Below, piece by piece: positions 1 through 7,235 of a stretch of DNA of 20,694 nucleotides (within the stretch, counting starts at the first letter, position 1; each line of letters starts with the position of its first letter). The notes below the pieces were generated by a model. It searched no databases and was not told the origin of the DNA. It worked only from the letters and a program-made list of their open reading frames with translations. Source of the DNA: Streptosporangiaceae bacterium. GTDB taxonomy: Bacteria; Actinomycetota; Actinomycetes; Streptosporangiales; Streptosporangiaceae. Made by a program: the position numbers and the translations under genes. The DNA lies in assembly GCA_030041195.1 (NCBI GenBank), contig JASHOI010000680.1:1-20694 (forward strand), read 5' to 3'.

Positions 1-123
1 GGCATCGGCTTCACCTGGGAACATGATGCCCACCTCTACTTCAAGCGCGCCGCATCCTCCGAGTTGCTGCTCGGCGACCCGGCCTATCACCGCGAGCAGC
101 TCGTGGCGCGGATCGGCATTTGA
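1..123 (+). CDS. Acyl-CoA dehydrogenase, C-terminal end only (5' end outside window)
   Basis: The frame is open from base 1 and ends at TGA 121-123, giving the last 40 residues of an acyl-CoA dehydrogenase. It contains the GIGFTWEHDAHLYFKRA signature typical of the C-terminal helix of the smaller, partner-type FadE subunits. It is a close paralogue of the end of ACAD 2 in this window (15934-16056): by my hand count 35 of 40 residues match, and 25 of 123 bases differ with no gaps. Catalytic and flavin residues of the rest of the protein lie outside the window. No complete gene follows it; broken fadD pieces do. This suggests that another ACAD-containing catabolic cluster lies to the left. Confidence 0.88.
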   Translation, partial: GIGFTWEHDAHLYFKRAASSELLLGDPAYHREQLVARIGI

Positions 124-173
124 CCAGAAGGCAAGCGCCGGCCTGACCACCTCAGGTCGACTCATGGGCTGGG

Positions 174-305
174 CCTGCCAAAGTCGTGACCCAGAACCGG
201 CTTGCCCACTACAAGTGCCCGAAGTCGGTGGACTTCACCCCCGAGCTGCCCCGGCAGGACAACGGAAAGATCTACAAGCGGCTGCTCCGCGAGCAGTACC
301 GCCAG
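174..305 (+). pseudogene. fadD-type acyl-CoA synthetase, C-terminal scrap
   Basis: In the frame that includes GTG 186, the translation RLAHYKCPKSVDF followed by ELPRQDNGKIYKRLLREQY matches the end of the C-terminal AMP-binding subdomain of long-chain or aryl acyl-CoA synthetases (ANL family). The lysine in the NGKIYKR motif is the position of the catalytic adenylation lysine. Only about 40 residues remain, with no ATP-binding P-loop or central domain upstream on this strand, so this is a non-functional remnant. The similarity fades near 305, where the opposite strand starts to read as the central part of the same family. The right boundary is approximate. Confidence 0.72.
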
Positions 306-545
306 CGCGGTTCCGGCAGTTGCAGCAGCCGGTGCAACATCGTCGGCACCATGTGCGTATGCGTGACCCGGTGCTGCTCGATCAGCGCCAGGGCCTTGCT
401 CAATGTCGAATCTCGGCATGATGACGACCGCGGCGCCGGTAGTGAGGGGCCCATGCAGGGACATGTTGTTGATCACGCTGTGGTACAGCGGGCCGGTGCA
501 TAGGTGGACATCCTGGCCCGGCCGGTGCTCGGCGATGATGCCGCG
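306..545 (-). pseudogene. fadD-type acyl-CoA synthetase, inverted central scrap with frameshift
   Basis: Read on the minus strand, the segment gives GQDVHLCTGPLYHSVINN and GAAVVIMPRFDIEQ in one frame. In the next frame it continues as ALALIEQHRVTHTHMVPTML and HRLLQLPEP. Together these are a continuous stretch of the acyl-CoA synthetase core, the region after the P-loop leading to the HMVPT(Q/M) helix. The break lies at about 394-401; removing one T from the pair at 396-397 restores GAG CAG GCC CTG and joins the frames. No convincing N-terminal half is found further right. It has the opposite orientation to the C-terminal scrap at 174-305, so this looks like one or two fadD genes lost by inversion plus deletion. 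Confidence 0.7.
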
Positions 546-610
546 GCCTCGGCCGGGTGACGAGCAGCCCGCCGCGATAGCGAAGGCGACCAGCTTGGGT
601 ACACCATATC

Positions 611-627
611 CCGTATACAGAATACGG
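611..627. promoter_or_regulatory. Candidate operator, perfect 6-bp inverted repeat
   Basis: CCGTAT-ACAGA-ATACGG is a perfect inverted repeat with 6-base arms and a 5-base spacer, in an AT-richer patch about 200 bases upstream of the GntR-type regulator. FadR-type GntR proteins bind short inverted repeats of this size, so autoregulation is a reasonable inference. No site for this protein is known to me. Confidence 0.4.
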
Positions 628-720
628 TAAAGGATCACTAATGGCCGACGGGCGTCAAGCGCGGAGCAGCCGTCGGCGGAGTGTGGCATCGAGCCGCCGG
701 GTCGCCTTAACCCGGCGCGC

Positions 721-751
721 GGCCTGTCCGATAACCGAGTTATGTCAGGCC
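721..751. promoter_or_regulatory. Nested inverted repeat upstream of the regulator
   Basis: The inner perfect repeat is ATAAC-CGA-GTTAT at 731-743. It is enclosed by an outer pair, GGCCTG at 721-726 and CAGGCC at 746-751, separated from the inner arms by 4 and 2 bases. The site lies about 80 bases upstream of the first possible start of the tandem GntR gene, so it may be an operator or a short hairpin in the leader. There is no T-tract, so a terminator is unlikely. Confidence 0.38.
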
Positions 752-829
752 AGCGGTAATTCGGCGGCCAGAAATTTGGCACCATAGACGCATGTTCACT
801 GGCGCCCGCTCCCGAGGCCGCGACGCGCG

Positions 830-2371
830 GTGGCCCGGCAGCGGCCCGCGCGGTCGGCTGGCCGGGCCATGACCGACGGATGGCCGCGCGGGAGTGTCCT
901 GGCGGCGCCGACCGAGCACACCGGCACTCTCGTCACCGGGCGGACCGCGCTGAGTCCTCTTCCTGGCGCCCGTGATCCGAAGCTCGCCGAGCGCATCGCC
1001 TCCGCGATCGAGACCGACATCCTCAAGGCCGGGTGGCCCGTCGGCAGGCTGGTCGGCTCGGAGGAGCAGCTCATCGCGCGCTACGGAGTGGGCCGCGCGG
1101 TTATCCGAGAAGCGGTCCGGCTGGCCGAGCATCATCAGATCGTCCGGCCGCGGCGCGGCCGGGGCGGTGGCCTGGTCGTCGTGGCCCCGGACCTGTCCGC
1201 GGTGACCGAGTCGCTGGCGATCTTCCTGGAGTATGCCCGGGCCGATATGGACGACCTGCTCGAGGCCCGCGCAGTGCTCGAGTCCTTCTCAGCTGCCACC
1301 GCAGCCGCCGCCAGCCTCGCCGCCGCGCAACTGAGCGAGGCGCGGCAGGCCGCGGAGCGCTGGCCGGACTGCGCGGCTCCGGAGGCCAGGCGGTTCCATG
1401 AGATGGTCGCGGGCCTAACTGGGAACGCCGCTCTGTCGTTGTTCATCGCCGCGATCGCCAGCCTGAGCGACCGGCTCGGGGAGCCCACGCCACCGCCTGC
1501 CGGACAAGGCCAGCTGGCGAACCGGAAAAGGCACGCGGCGATCGCGGCCGCCCTGGGCACCGGCGACGCCGACCAGGCCGCGGGCCAGATGCAGGCTGAC
1601 ATGGCGTTCCTCCGCCAGGTGACCCGCAGTCGCGTGACCGTGCACGGCTCGTCCGCAGTCCCGGAGAGCGGCCCGGCCCGGCCTCAGCGTCCGACGGACC
1701 TGGTCGTCGCCCGGATCCGGCGCGAGATCATCGACCGCGGCTGGCCGGTCGGGGAGAGCCTAGGATTCGAGGCCGACCTCATGGAGCGCTACGGCATAGG
1801 CCGTGCGCAGTTCCGCGAGGCGGCCCGGATCCTGGAGAACCACTCCGTGGTGCGGATGCAGCGGGGCGCGGCCGGCGGGATGGTCATCGCGGCTCCCGAC
1901 GGCCGGGCGATCGTCCGCGCGGTCTCGCTGTACCTGACCTACCAGGGCATCAACACCGCCTGCATACGGGACCTGCGGGCCCAGCTTGAGGAAGCGACTG
2001 TCAAGCTCGCCATCGAGCGGCTCACTCCGGGCGGCGTGCTGCGGCTGGAAGGCGTACTCGAGCAAGAGCGCACCTGGCCCGATGAGGACTTTCCCGCTGT
2101 CTCGCATGACCTGCACGCGGTCATCGCCGAGCTCAGCGGAAACCTCACTCTCGGTTTGCTCCAGTCGATCGCAATGCAGCTCACAGCTGAGCGGCTGCAC
2201 TCGGGCGACCCGCATCGCGTAACGGAGCCGCCCGAGGCCGTACGACGTGCGCATCAGGCGATCGTGCAGGCCATCGTGACCAGGGACGTGCCGCGTGCAC
2301 TGCGGCGGATGCGTAAGCACCTCGGCGCCATAGCCCGCTGGACGATCGAGAGCCCCGCCTCCCGCGGTTAG
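830..2371 (+). CDS. Tandem GntR-FCD/GntR-FCD transcriptional regulator
   Basis: This 513-residue protein has two complete FadR-type modules in one chain, about twice the usual GntR/FCD length. Winged helix 1 spans about residues 48-122, with SEEQLIARYGVGRAVIREA, followed by an all-helical FCD effector domain to about 265. Winged helix 2 (about 287-358) carries the parallel motif ADLMERYGIGRAQFREAARI, followed by FCD 2 to about 505. Both FCD domains keep the mid-domain His (FHEMVAGLTGN and DLHAVIAELSGN). FCD 2 also has the late His (MRKHLGAI), whereas FCD 1 has Asp there (MQADMAFL). FCD domains usually sense acyl-CoAs or organic acids, so control of the downstream operon is likely. The start is uncertain: GTG 830 has GAGG 12 bases upstream, and ATG 869 is an in-frame alternative that keeps both domains. 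Confidence 0.9.
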   Translation: MARQRPARSAGRAMTDGWPRGSVLAAPTEHTGTLVTGRTALSPLPGARDPKLAERIASAIETDILKAGWPVGRLVGSEEQLIARYGVGRAVIREAVRLAEHHQIVRPRRGRGGGLVVVAPDLSAVTESLAIFLEYARADMDDLLEARAVLESFSAATAAAASLAAAQLSEARQAAERWPDCAAPEARRFHEMVAGLTGNAALSLFIAAIASLSDRLGEPTPPPAGQGQLANRKRHAAIAAALGTGDADQAAGQMQADMAFLRQVTRSRVTVHGSSAVPESGPARPQRPTDLVVARIRREIIDRGWPVGESLGFEADLMERYGIGRAQFREAARILENHSVVRMQRGAAGGMVIAAPDGRAIVRAVSLYLTYQGINTACIRDLRAQLEEATVKLAIERLTPGGVLRLEGVLEQERTWPDEDFPAVSHDLHAVIAELSGNLTLGLLQSIAMQLTAERLHSGDPHRVTEPPEAVRRAHQAIVQAIVTRDVPRALRRMRKHLGAIARWTIESPASRG

Positions 2372-2415
2372 CTTTCCGGCTTCCCGCGGTCGCTGGTGAT
2401 CTCCGTATGAAGGGG

Positions 2416-2443
2416 TTGACCCCCGTTCGGAGCCGCTTATATC
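2416..2443 (+). promoter_or_regulatory. Likely sigma70-type promoter of the catabolic operon
   Basis: TTGACC (2416-2421) is followed after 16 bases by TATATC (2438-2443), in the only AT-rich part of the gap between the regulator and the operon. The -35 box lies inside a small repeat, GGGGT-TG-ACCCC (2412-2423). The position fits a transcript that starts near 2450 and covers the eleven genes downstream. Confidence 0.5.
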
Positions 2444-2445
2444 GT

Positions 2446-2456
2446 CTACTCAGTAG
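2446..2456. promoter_or_regulatory. Candidate operator at the operon start point
   Basis: CTACT-C-AGTAG is a perfect 11-base palindrome immediately after the -10 box, where a bound repressor would block initiation. Aligned by sequence, GTCTACTCAGTAG (2444-2456) shares 8 of 13 bases with GTATACAGAATAC (613-625) at the regulator's own upstream repeat. The symmetry centres are one base out of register, so the resemblance is weak evidence. Confidence 0.4.
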
Positions 2457-2521
2457 CCTATTTAACGCTTCAGCCGGATACGTCCGACAGGCTACCTCAG
2501 CCCTGGAATGTGGAGCGGTAC

Positions 2522-3403
2522 GTGACCGGACACAGGAGTTCACCTGCGGCGTCGCAGCGGGTCAACGGCCTCGGGCGCGAGACCGGCCAAGCGCAGGCGG
2601 GCTACGACACGCTCCGGGTGCGTGACGAAGGCCCGCTGTGCCGGATCACGCTGGACCGTCCTGGCAAGGGCAATTCGCTGAACCCCCACGTGCTGGACGA
2701 GATCGATTCGGTGCTCGCGTCCGTCGCCGCGAATCGCGCCGTGAAGGTCGTGATCCTGTCCGGTGCCGGGCGCGGCTTCTGCGCCGGGCACGAGCTGGGT
2801 CGCGATCGCGGGCCGGATGATGTGATGTCGGTCCTTGAGCGGATGCAACGGACCTTCGCCACGCTCGAGCGCATCTGGTCGCTGCCACGGCCGGTGATCG
2901 CCAGCGTCCACGGGTACTGCATCGGCGCGGGGACTCAGCTGGCGGCAGTCTGCGACCTGATCGCGGTTAGCTCCGATGTCGAGATAGGCCTGCCCAGGCT
3001 GCCCATGGGCGCGGGTCTTACGCCGCCGCTGCTGGCCCTGTCAGTCGGGGTGCGGCGGGCCAGGCAGCTCGCCTATGACATCGGCTCGGCCATCGACGGC
3101 CCGACCGCGGTGAGCTGGGGCTGGGCAAATACGTGCAGCGCCCCCGATCAGCTTGACGCCGATGTGACGGCACTCGCCCTGCGCATCTCCCGCTCGCCGC
3201 TGGCGGTGCTGGCTGGGCAGAAGGCCGCCCTGAACAGAGTCGCGGACCTGCAGGGATTCTGGCAGATGGCGACGACGGGTATCGAGACGGACGCGCTGCA
3301 CCACTTCGCGCGGACTGGTGCGCCGACCAAGCGGGCCATTCGCGAGCTGGGCATCAAGGGCGCGCTGGCAGCGTTCGAGCAAGGCGAGCTAGGCGGCGCG
3401 TGA
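2522..3403 (+). CDS. Crotonase-superfamily protein (enoyl-CoA hydratase/isomerase-like), crotonase 1
   Basis: This protein of about 293 residues has the crotonase fold. The first oxyanion-hole segment is LSGAGRGFCAGHELG and the second is HGYCIGAGTQLAAVCDL. GTG 2522 is preferred because GGAG (2512-2515) precedes it by 6 bases; an in-frame GTG at 2510 would add four residues. Aligned to rat mitochondrial hydratase, the positions of Glu144 and Glu164 are Gln139 and Arg159, still exactly 20 residues apart. CoA-thioester binding is therefore likely, but classical water addition is not. Isomerase, hydrolase, ring-cleaving or other crotonase chemistry is possible. The stop overlaps the next start (TGATG at 3401-3405), so it is the first gene of the operon. 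Confidence 0.87.
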   Translation: MTGHRSSPAASQRVNGLGRETGQAQAGYDTLRVRDEGPLCRITLDRPGKGNSLNPHVLDEIDSVLASVAANRAVKVVILSGAGRGFCAGHELGRDRGPDDVMSVLERMQRTFATLERIWSLPRPVIASVHGYCIGAGTQLAAVCDLIAVSSDVEIGLPRLPMGAGLTPPLLALSVGVRRARQLAYDIGSAIDGPTAVSWGWANTCSAPDQLDADVTALALRISRSPLAVLAGQKAALNRVADLQGFWQMATTGIETDALHHFARTGAPTKRAIRELGIKGALAAFEQGELGGA

Positions 3404-4452
3404 TGATGGCGCGACCCGCCGGCCAGGATCCCGCGCTGGCGGCTGAGCCGGCCATCGGCGCCAGCCTGCGACCTCAGGACCCCGTGCTCAGCGTGGACGG
3501 GCTGCGGTTGGCCATCGGCGGTGTCACCCTGCTGAGTGACGTCAGCCTGAGTGTCGGCCGCGGCGAGATGGTCGGCCTGGTGGGCGAGAGCGGCAGCGGC
3601 AAGACTTTGACCGGGCTGAGCATTCTCGGCCTGCTGCCGCGGGGCGCCACGCTGTCGGGCCGGGTCGAGGTCGCCGGCACCGACATGACATCCGCCAGGC
3701 CAGACGTGCTGCGCCAGATGCGAGGCGCCCAGGTCAGCGTGATCTTCCAGGAGCCGCGGTCCTCGCTCAACGCGGCCCTGCCGGTCGGCCGTCAGATTGT
3801 CGACGTCATGCGCGCGCACCTGCCGGTCAGCCGGCGCGAGGCGGTCACGGCGGCGCTGTCGCTGCTGAGCCAGGTCGGCCTGCCCAGCCCGCGGCAGTGC
3901 TTCGGTGCCTACCCACACGAGCTGTCCGGCGGCATGTGCCAACGGGTGATGATTGCCATGGCGCTCTCCTGCGGGCCGAGCCTGCTGATCGCCGACGAGC
4001 CGACGACCGCGCTGGACGTTACCGTGCAGGCTCAGATCATCACACTGCTGCGCTCGATTGCCGACGAGCGCGGCCTCTCGGTGCTCCTGATCACCCACAA
4101 TCTCGCCGTCGTCACCCAGGTCTGCGACCGGGTCGTCACGATGTACTGCGGTCAGGTCGTCAACGCCGACACCACGGCCGGCGTCCTGAGCGCGCCGAGC
4201 CACCCGTACACGTGGGCTCTGCTGGAAGCAGGGCGCCTGCGGCTCGGCGCCGACGGGACGGCGGCACATGCCGAGCTCGCGGGCTTGCCCGCCAGCCCGG
4301 CCAGGCCACCGCAAGGCTGCCGCTTCCATCCACGCTGCCCGTTCGCCGAGCCTGCCTGCGCGACCACCGCACCCGAGCTGAACCCGGCCGGCGAGGGCCA
4401 GACCCGGTGCCTGCGCCGCGACGAGCTAAGGCTGGGAGGGGGTCAGTCGTGA
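3403..4452 (+). CDS. dppD: Dipeptide/oligopeptide-type ABC transporter ATPase, DppD-like
   Basis: This cytoplasmic nucleotide-binding subunit has all motifs in order: Walker A GESGSGKT (about residues 62-69), Q-loop FQEP, signature LSGGMCQRV, Walker [13 protein letters not shown] and switch histidine in LLITHN. The C-terminal oligo_HPY domain has a cysteine set, [14 protein letters not shown] with a later RCL. In mycobacterial OppD this motif binds a [4Fe-4S] cluster. ATG 3403 overlaps the crotonase 1 stop; ATG 3406 and GTG 3400 are alternatives. The partner ATPase follows with a 4-base overlap. The symbol denotes family type only, since the substrate could be a peptide, opine, nickel chelate or other small polar molecule. 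Confidence 0.93.
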   Translation: MMARPAGQDPALAAEPAIGASLRPQDPVLSVDGLRLAIGGVTLLSDVSLSVGRGEMVGLVGESGSGKTLTGLSILGLLPRGATLSGRVEVAGTDMTSARPDVLRQMRGAQVSVIFQEPRSSLNAALPVGRQIVDVMRAHLPVSRREAVTAALSLLSQVGLPSPRQCFGAYPHELSGGMCQRVMIAMALSCGPSLLIADEPTTALDVTVQAQIITLLRSIADERGLSVLLITHNLAVVTQVCDRVVTMYCGQVVNADTTAGVLSAPSHPYTWALLEAGRLRLGADGTAAHAELAGLPASPARPPQGCRFHPRCPFAEPACATTAPELNPAGEGQTRCLRRDELRLGGGQS

Positions 4453-5561
4453 CCACCAGGCCAGCCGTGCCGCGATCCGGTCAGTCGGCAACGGCCGTCC
4501 AGGTCCGGCAGCTGCGGATCAGCTACGGCAACGGCCACCGGGCGCTGACCGCCGTCGACGACGTAAGCTTCCAGGTACAGGCCGGCGAGACAGTCGCAGT
4601 GATCGGCGAGTCGGGCTCGGGCAAGTCCACACTGCTCAAGGCGATGGCCGGACTGGTTCCGCCCTCGGCCGGCCAGGTGGAGATCGTGTCGGGCGAGACC
4701 GGCGGCCGGCGGGTCCAGATGGTCTTTCAGGATCCCGATCTGGCCCTCGACCCGCGGCAGCCAGTCTGGAAGAGCATCGCTGAGCCGCTGGCACCCACCC
4801 GGCTGGCGCTACCCGGCCAGCTCCGGGAGAGCGCGCTCGCGCTGCTGCTCGAGGTCGGGTTGGGCGCGGAGGTCGCGGACCGCAAGCCACACCAGCTATC
4901 CGGCGGGCAGCGGCAGCGCGTGACGATCGCGCGGGCCGTGGCCGCGCGCCCGTCCGTGGTCCTGCTGGACGAGCCGTTGTCGGCCCAGGATGTCTCGCTG
5001 CAGGCCAGCGTGCTGCGGCTGCTGCGCACCATCCAGGGGCAACACGGGCTTACCTACGTCATGGTGTCGCACGACATCGCCGCGCTCGGCCAGCTCGCCG
5101 ACCGGGTCGGTGTCATGTACGCGGCCCGGCTGGTCGAGATCGGACCGGCTGCGGAGGTGTTCAGCCAGCCGCGGCACCCCTATACGAAGGCACTAATCGG
5201 CTCGGTGCCGCAGGTGGGCGACGCCGGTCGCCCCATGGTTCTCCAGGGCGAGCCGCCTGACCTGCGGAACCCGCCCACCGGCTGCCGCTTCCGCACCCGT
5301 TGCGCGTTCGCCATCGACGTGTGCGCTGCTCAGGTACCAGAACTGGGAGACAGCGCCGGGGGATCTGCGCACGAAGTTGCCTGTCATCGCTGGCAGGAGA
5401 TTGCCGCCGACTCGCACTCGCGGCTGGCCCCGGACGCGGGCCAGACCGCAGCCCGATCGCCTGGCGAGCAGCCAGAGATCACCCAGCCCGGCCCGCAGCC
5501 ACGAGCAGCTGAGCCTGCTCATGGTGATCGCGACCCGGCCGGACCGTCTGCGCGCAGATAA
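4449..5561 (+). CDS. dppF: Dipeptide/oligopeptide-type ABC transporter ATPase, DppF-like
   Basis: The second ATPase of the importer has 370 residues. GTG 4449 overlaps the dppD stop (GTGA), and GGGAGGGGG (4434-4442) gives a strong ribosome site. Motifs are Walker A GESGSGKS, Q-loop MVFQDPDLALDPR, signature LSGGQRQRV, Walker B VVLLDEPLSAQD and switch histidine MVSHD. The D-loop reads SAQD where the family usually has SALD. The oligo_HPY tail again has CRFRTRCAFAIDVC and a later Cys. About 50 extra low-complexity residues rich in Pro, Ala and Gln follow the domain and are probably disordered. The reading frame is open well upstream of 4449, but that part lies inside dppD and is a shadow. Confidence 0.93.
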   Translation: MTTRPAVPRSGQSATAVQVRQLRISYGNGHRALTAVDDVSFQVQAGETVAVIGESGSGKSTLLKAMAGLVPPSAGQVEIVSGETGGRRVQMVFQDPDLALDPRQPVWKSIAEPLAPTRLALPGQLRESALALLLEVGLGAEVADRKPHQLSGGQRQRVTIARAVAARPSVVLLDEPLSAQDVSLQASVLRLLRTIQGQHGLTYVMVSHDIAALGQLADRVGVMYAARLVEIGPAAEVFSQPRHPYTKALIGSVPQVGDAGRPMVLQGEPPDLRNPPTGCRFRTRCAFAIDVCAAQVPELGDSAGGSAHEVACHRWQEIAADSHSRLAPDAGQTAARSPGEQPEITQPGPQPRAAEPAHGDRDPAGPSARR

Positions 5562-5600
5562 CCCGCGGGCGGTCGGGGACGGGACAGACAGGAGCGAAAC

Positions 5601-7235
5601 GTGTTGAGAACCCCATCATGCCGGCGGCGCAGATTCGGATCGTCGCCAGGTACGACCGCATCGTCAGCGTCGCGGCGCCCGTTCCTGCGCACGGCTTTGC
5701 TGGTCACCGTCCCGCTGGCGCTGCTCCTCGCGGCCTGCAGCGGATCCTCGCCGTCCTCTACCAAGAGCACCTCGGAGAGCGGGGCGACGCTGACTGCCGC
5801 CACGCCTCAGGGGCCGAACTCGTTCGACCCATGCGCGAACGGCGGCGGCGCCTCGATCCCGTTCCTCGACCTGCTGTATGTGCCGCTGATCTACGCGGTG
5901 CCCTCGACCAACGAGCTGGTGCCAGGGCTCGCCTCGTCTTGGGGCTTCACCGGGGCCAACAAACTCACGTTTGTCGTGCATATCAAGCCGGGTTACAAGT
6001 TCCAGGACGGCACGCCAGTGACGGCGCAGGCGGCGATGGACAGCATCAACTACTGCCTGGCCGAGAAGGTCCAGACCCTGCCGACGCTCAAGAGCATGAC
6101 AGTGGCGGGAGCTGACACGCTCGAGTTCCATCTGACGGCCCAGACTTCCTCGCTGCCGGCCGAGCTGTCGCAGGAGCTCGGCATGCTCATCTCGCCCAAG
6201 GCCATTAAGAAATACGGCGTCAAGAGCCTGGGCGCGCACCCGGTTGGAGCGGGCCCGTTCACGCTGACCGGCTATGTGCCCAACAGCTCGGTCGACTTCA
6301 CCCGTTGGGCGGGCTATAAGGCGGCCGGACAGCCGGTCGGCAAGGTCGGCAAGATCAACATTCAGATCATTACCGACCAGACGTCGCTTGCCAGTGCGCT
6401 GACGAGCGGCACAGTGGACTACGCCTTCGCTGTAGACCCATCCATCGTTCCGTCCCTCAAAGGGGACAGCAGCCTGCACGTCCACATCAACACCGGGGCG
6501 CTCGCCGTAACGGCGATGTTCATTAACCTGAACGTGGCGCCGATGAACAACGTGAAGGTGCGGCTCGCCCTGGAGTACGCGCTCAACCGGACCGCCCTGT
6601 CTAAGGCCGCTTCCGACAACGTGGTCACCGCCCCGGCTTACTCCGTCTACCCGCCCGACAGTCCTTACTACGACTCGACCATGGCCAAAGCCTGGCCTTA
6701 CGACCCGGCCAAGGCCAAGCAGCTGCTGGCCCAGGCAGGCTACCCGCATGGCATCACGATCAACGGCGCCCTGTCCATCGCGTCACCGCCCTTCGAGGAG
6801 GACGCGGTCATCGCGGCCGCGGAGTGGAAGCAGGTCGGCATCACCGTCAACTTCGATCAGGACCAGGCGGCCCAGGCCCTGCAGCAGTTCGGCCTGGCCA
6901 AAGGCGGCCCGATGTTCAGCGTCGGCTGGGACGGCACGGTAACGCCGCTGGCCACGTACTACGGACTGTTCTCGCAGACAGCCTCCGCTAATCCAGGCCA
7001 CGTCGCCAACGCCACCATCGAGTCGGATCTGGCCAAGTTCAACAGCACCTACTCCACCTCAGGCACCCTCGCCCTCGAGCGGAGCATGGACGCGGTGATC
7101 AAGGCGAATGCGCTGTGGATCCCGCTCTGGTACAACCCGTTCCCGGAGATCTACAGCAGCAAGGTGTCCGGCGCCATGCAGGCCACCGCGCTCATCAACG
7201 AGCCCGACCTGGACTACCTCTCGGTGAGCTCATGA
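5601..7235 (+). CDS. ABC transporter substrate-binding lipoprotein, SBP_bac_5 family, Tat-type signal
   Basis: This 544-residue extracytoplasmic binding protein of the DppA/OppA family (SBP_bac_5, cluster C) is consistent with the two ATPases and two permeases around it. The start is GTG 5601 with GGAG (5591-5594) 6 bases upstream. The N-terminus is a long basic region with SRRPFLR (residues 24-30), a good twin-arginine consensus. A hydrophobic stretch and lipobox LLAAC follow, with lipidation at Cys46. Family landmarks are LVPGLASSWGF, KPGYKFQDGTPVTAQ, AHPVGAGPFTLTGY, VRLALEYALNR, and YPPDSPYY followed by YDPAKAKQLLAQAGY. It is probably exported folded and anchored on the outer face of the membrane. 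It would determine the substrate of the pathway, but that cannot be read from the sequence. Confidence 0.93.
   Translation: MLRTPSCRRRRFGSSPGTTASSASRRPFLRTALLVTVPLALLLAACSGSSPSSTKSTSESGATLTAATPQGPNSFDPCANGGGASIPFLDLLYVPLIYAVPSTNELVPGLASSWGFTGANKLTFVVHIKPGYKFQDGTPVTAQAAMDSINYCLAEKVQTLPTLKSMTVAGADTLEFHLTAQTSSLPAELSQELGMLISPKAIKKYGVKSLGAHPVGAGPFTLTGYVPNSSVDFTRWAGYKAAGQPVGKVGKINIQIITDQTSLASALTSGTVDYAFAVDPSIVPSLKGDSSLHVHINTGALAVTAMFINLNVAPMNNVKVRLALEYALNRTALSKAASDNVVTAPAYSVYPPDSPYYDSTMAKAWPYDPAKAKQLLAQAGYPHGITINGALSIASPPFEEDAVIAAAEWKQVGITVNFDQDQAAQALQQFGLAKGGPMFSVGWDGTVTPLATYYGLFSQTASANPGHVANATIESDLAKFNSTYSTSGTLALERSMDAVIKANALWIPLWYNPFPEIYSSKVSGAMQATALINEPDLDYLSVSS

Noticed and set aside
603..632. 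Possible minus-strand promoter (TTTACC-18-TATGGT) spanning the 611-627 repeat
   Set aside because: Boxes are weak and the gene it would drive is the broken fadD scrap without an N-terminus.
3148..4329. Long minus-strand ORF of 393 codons opposite crotonase 1 and dppD
   Set aside because: Rich in His, Gln, Arg and Ala with no domain, lying antisense to genes with full family motifs. It is a typical GC-rich shadow frame.
3897..4448. Open frame upstream of dppF that would add 184 residues
   Set aside because: The extension lies inside dppD and is Arg/Pro-rich. GTG 4449 has an excellent ribosome site and starts the conserved domain.
5664..6749. Minus-strand ORF of 361 codons opposite the binding-protein gene
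   Set aside because: Arg/Gly-rich composition, no motifs, and the opposite strand encodes a clear SBP_bac_5 protein.
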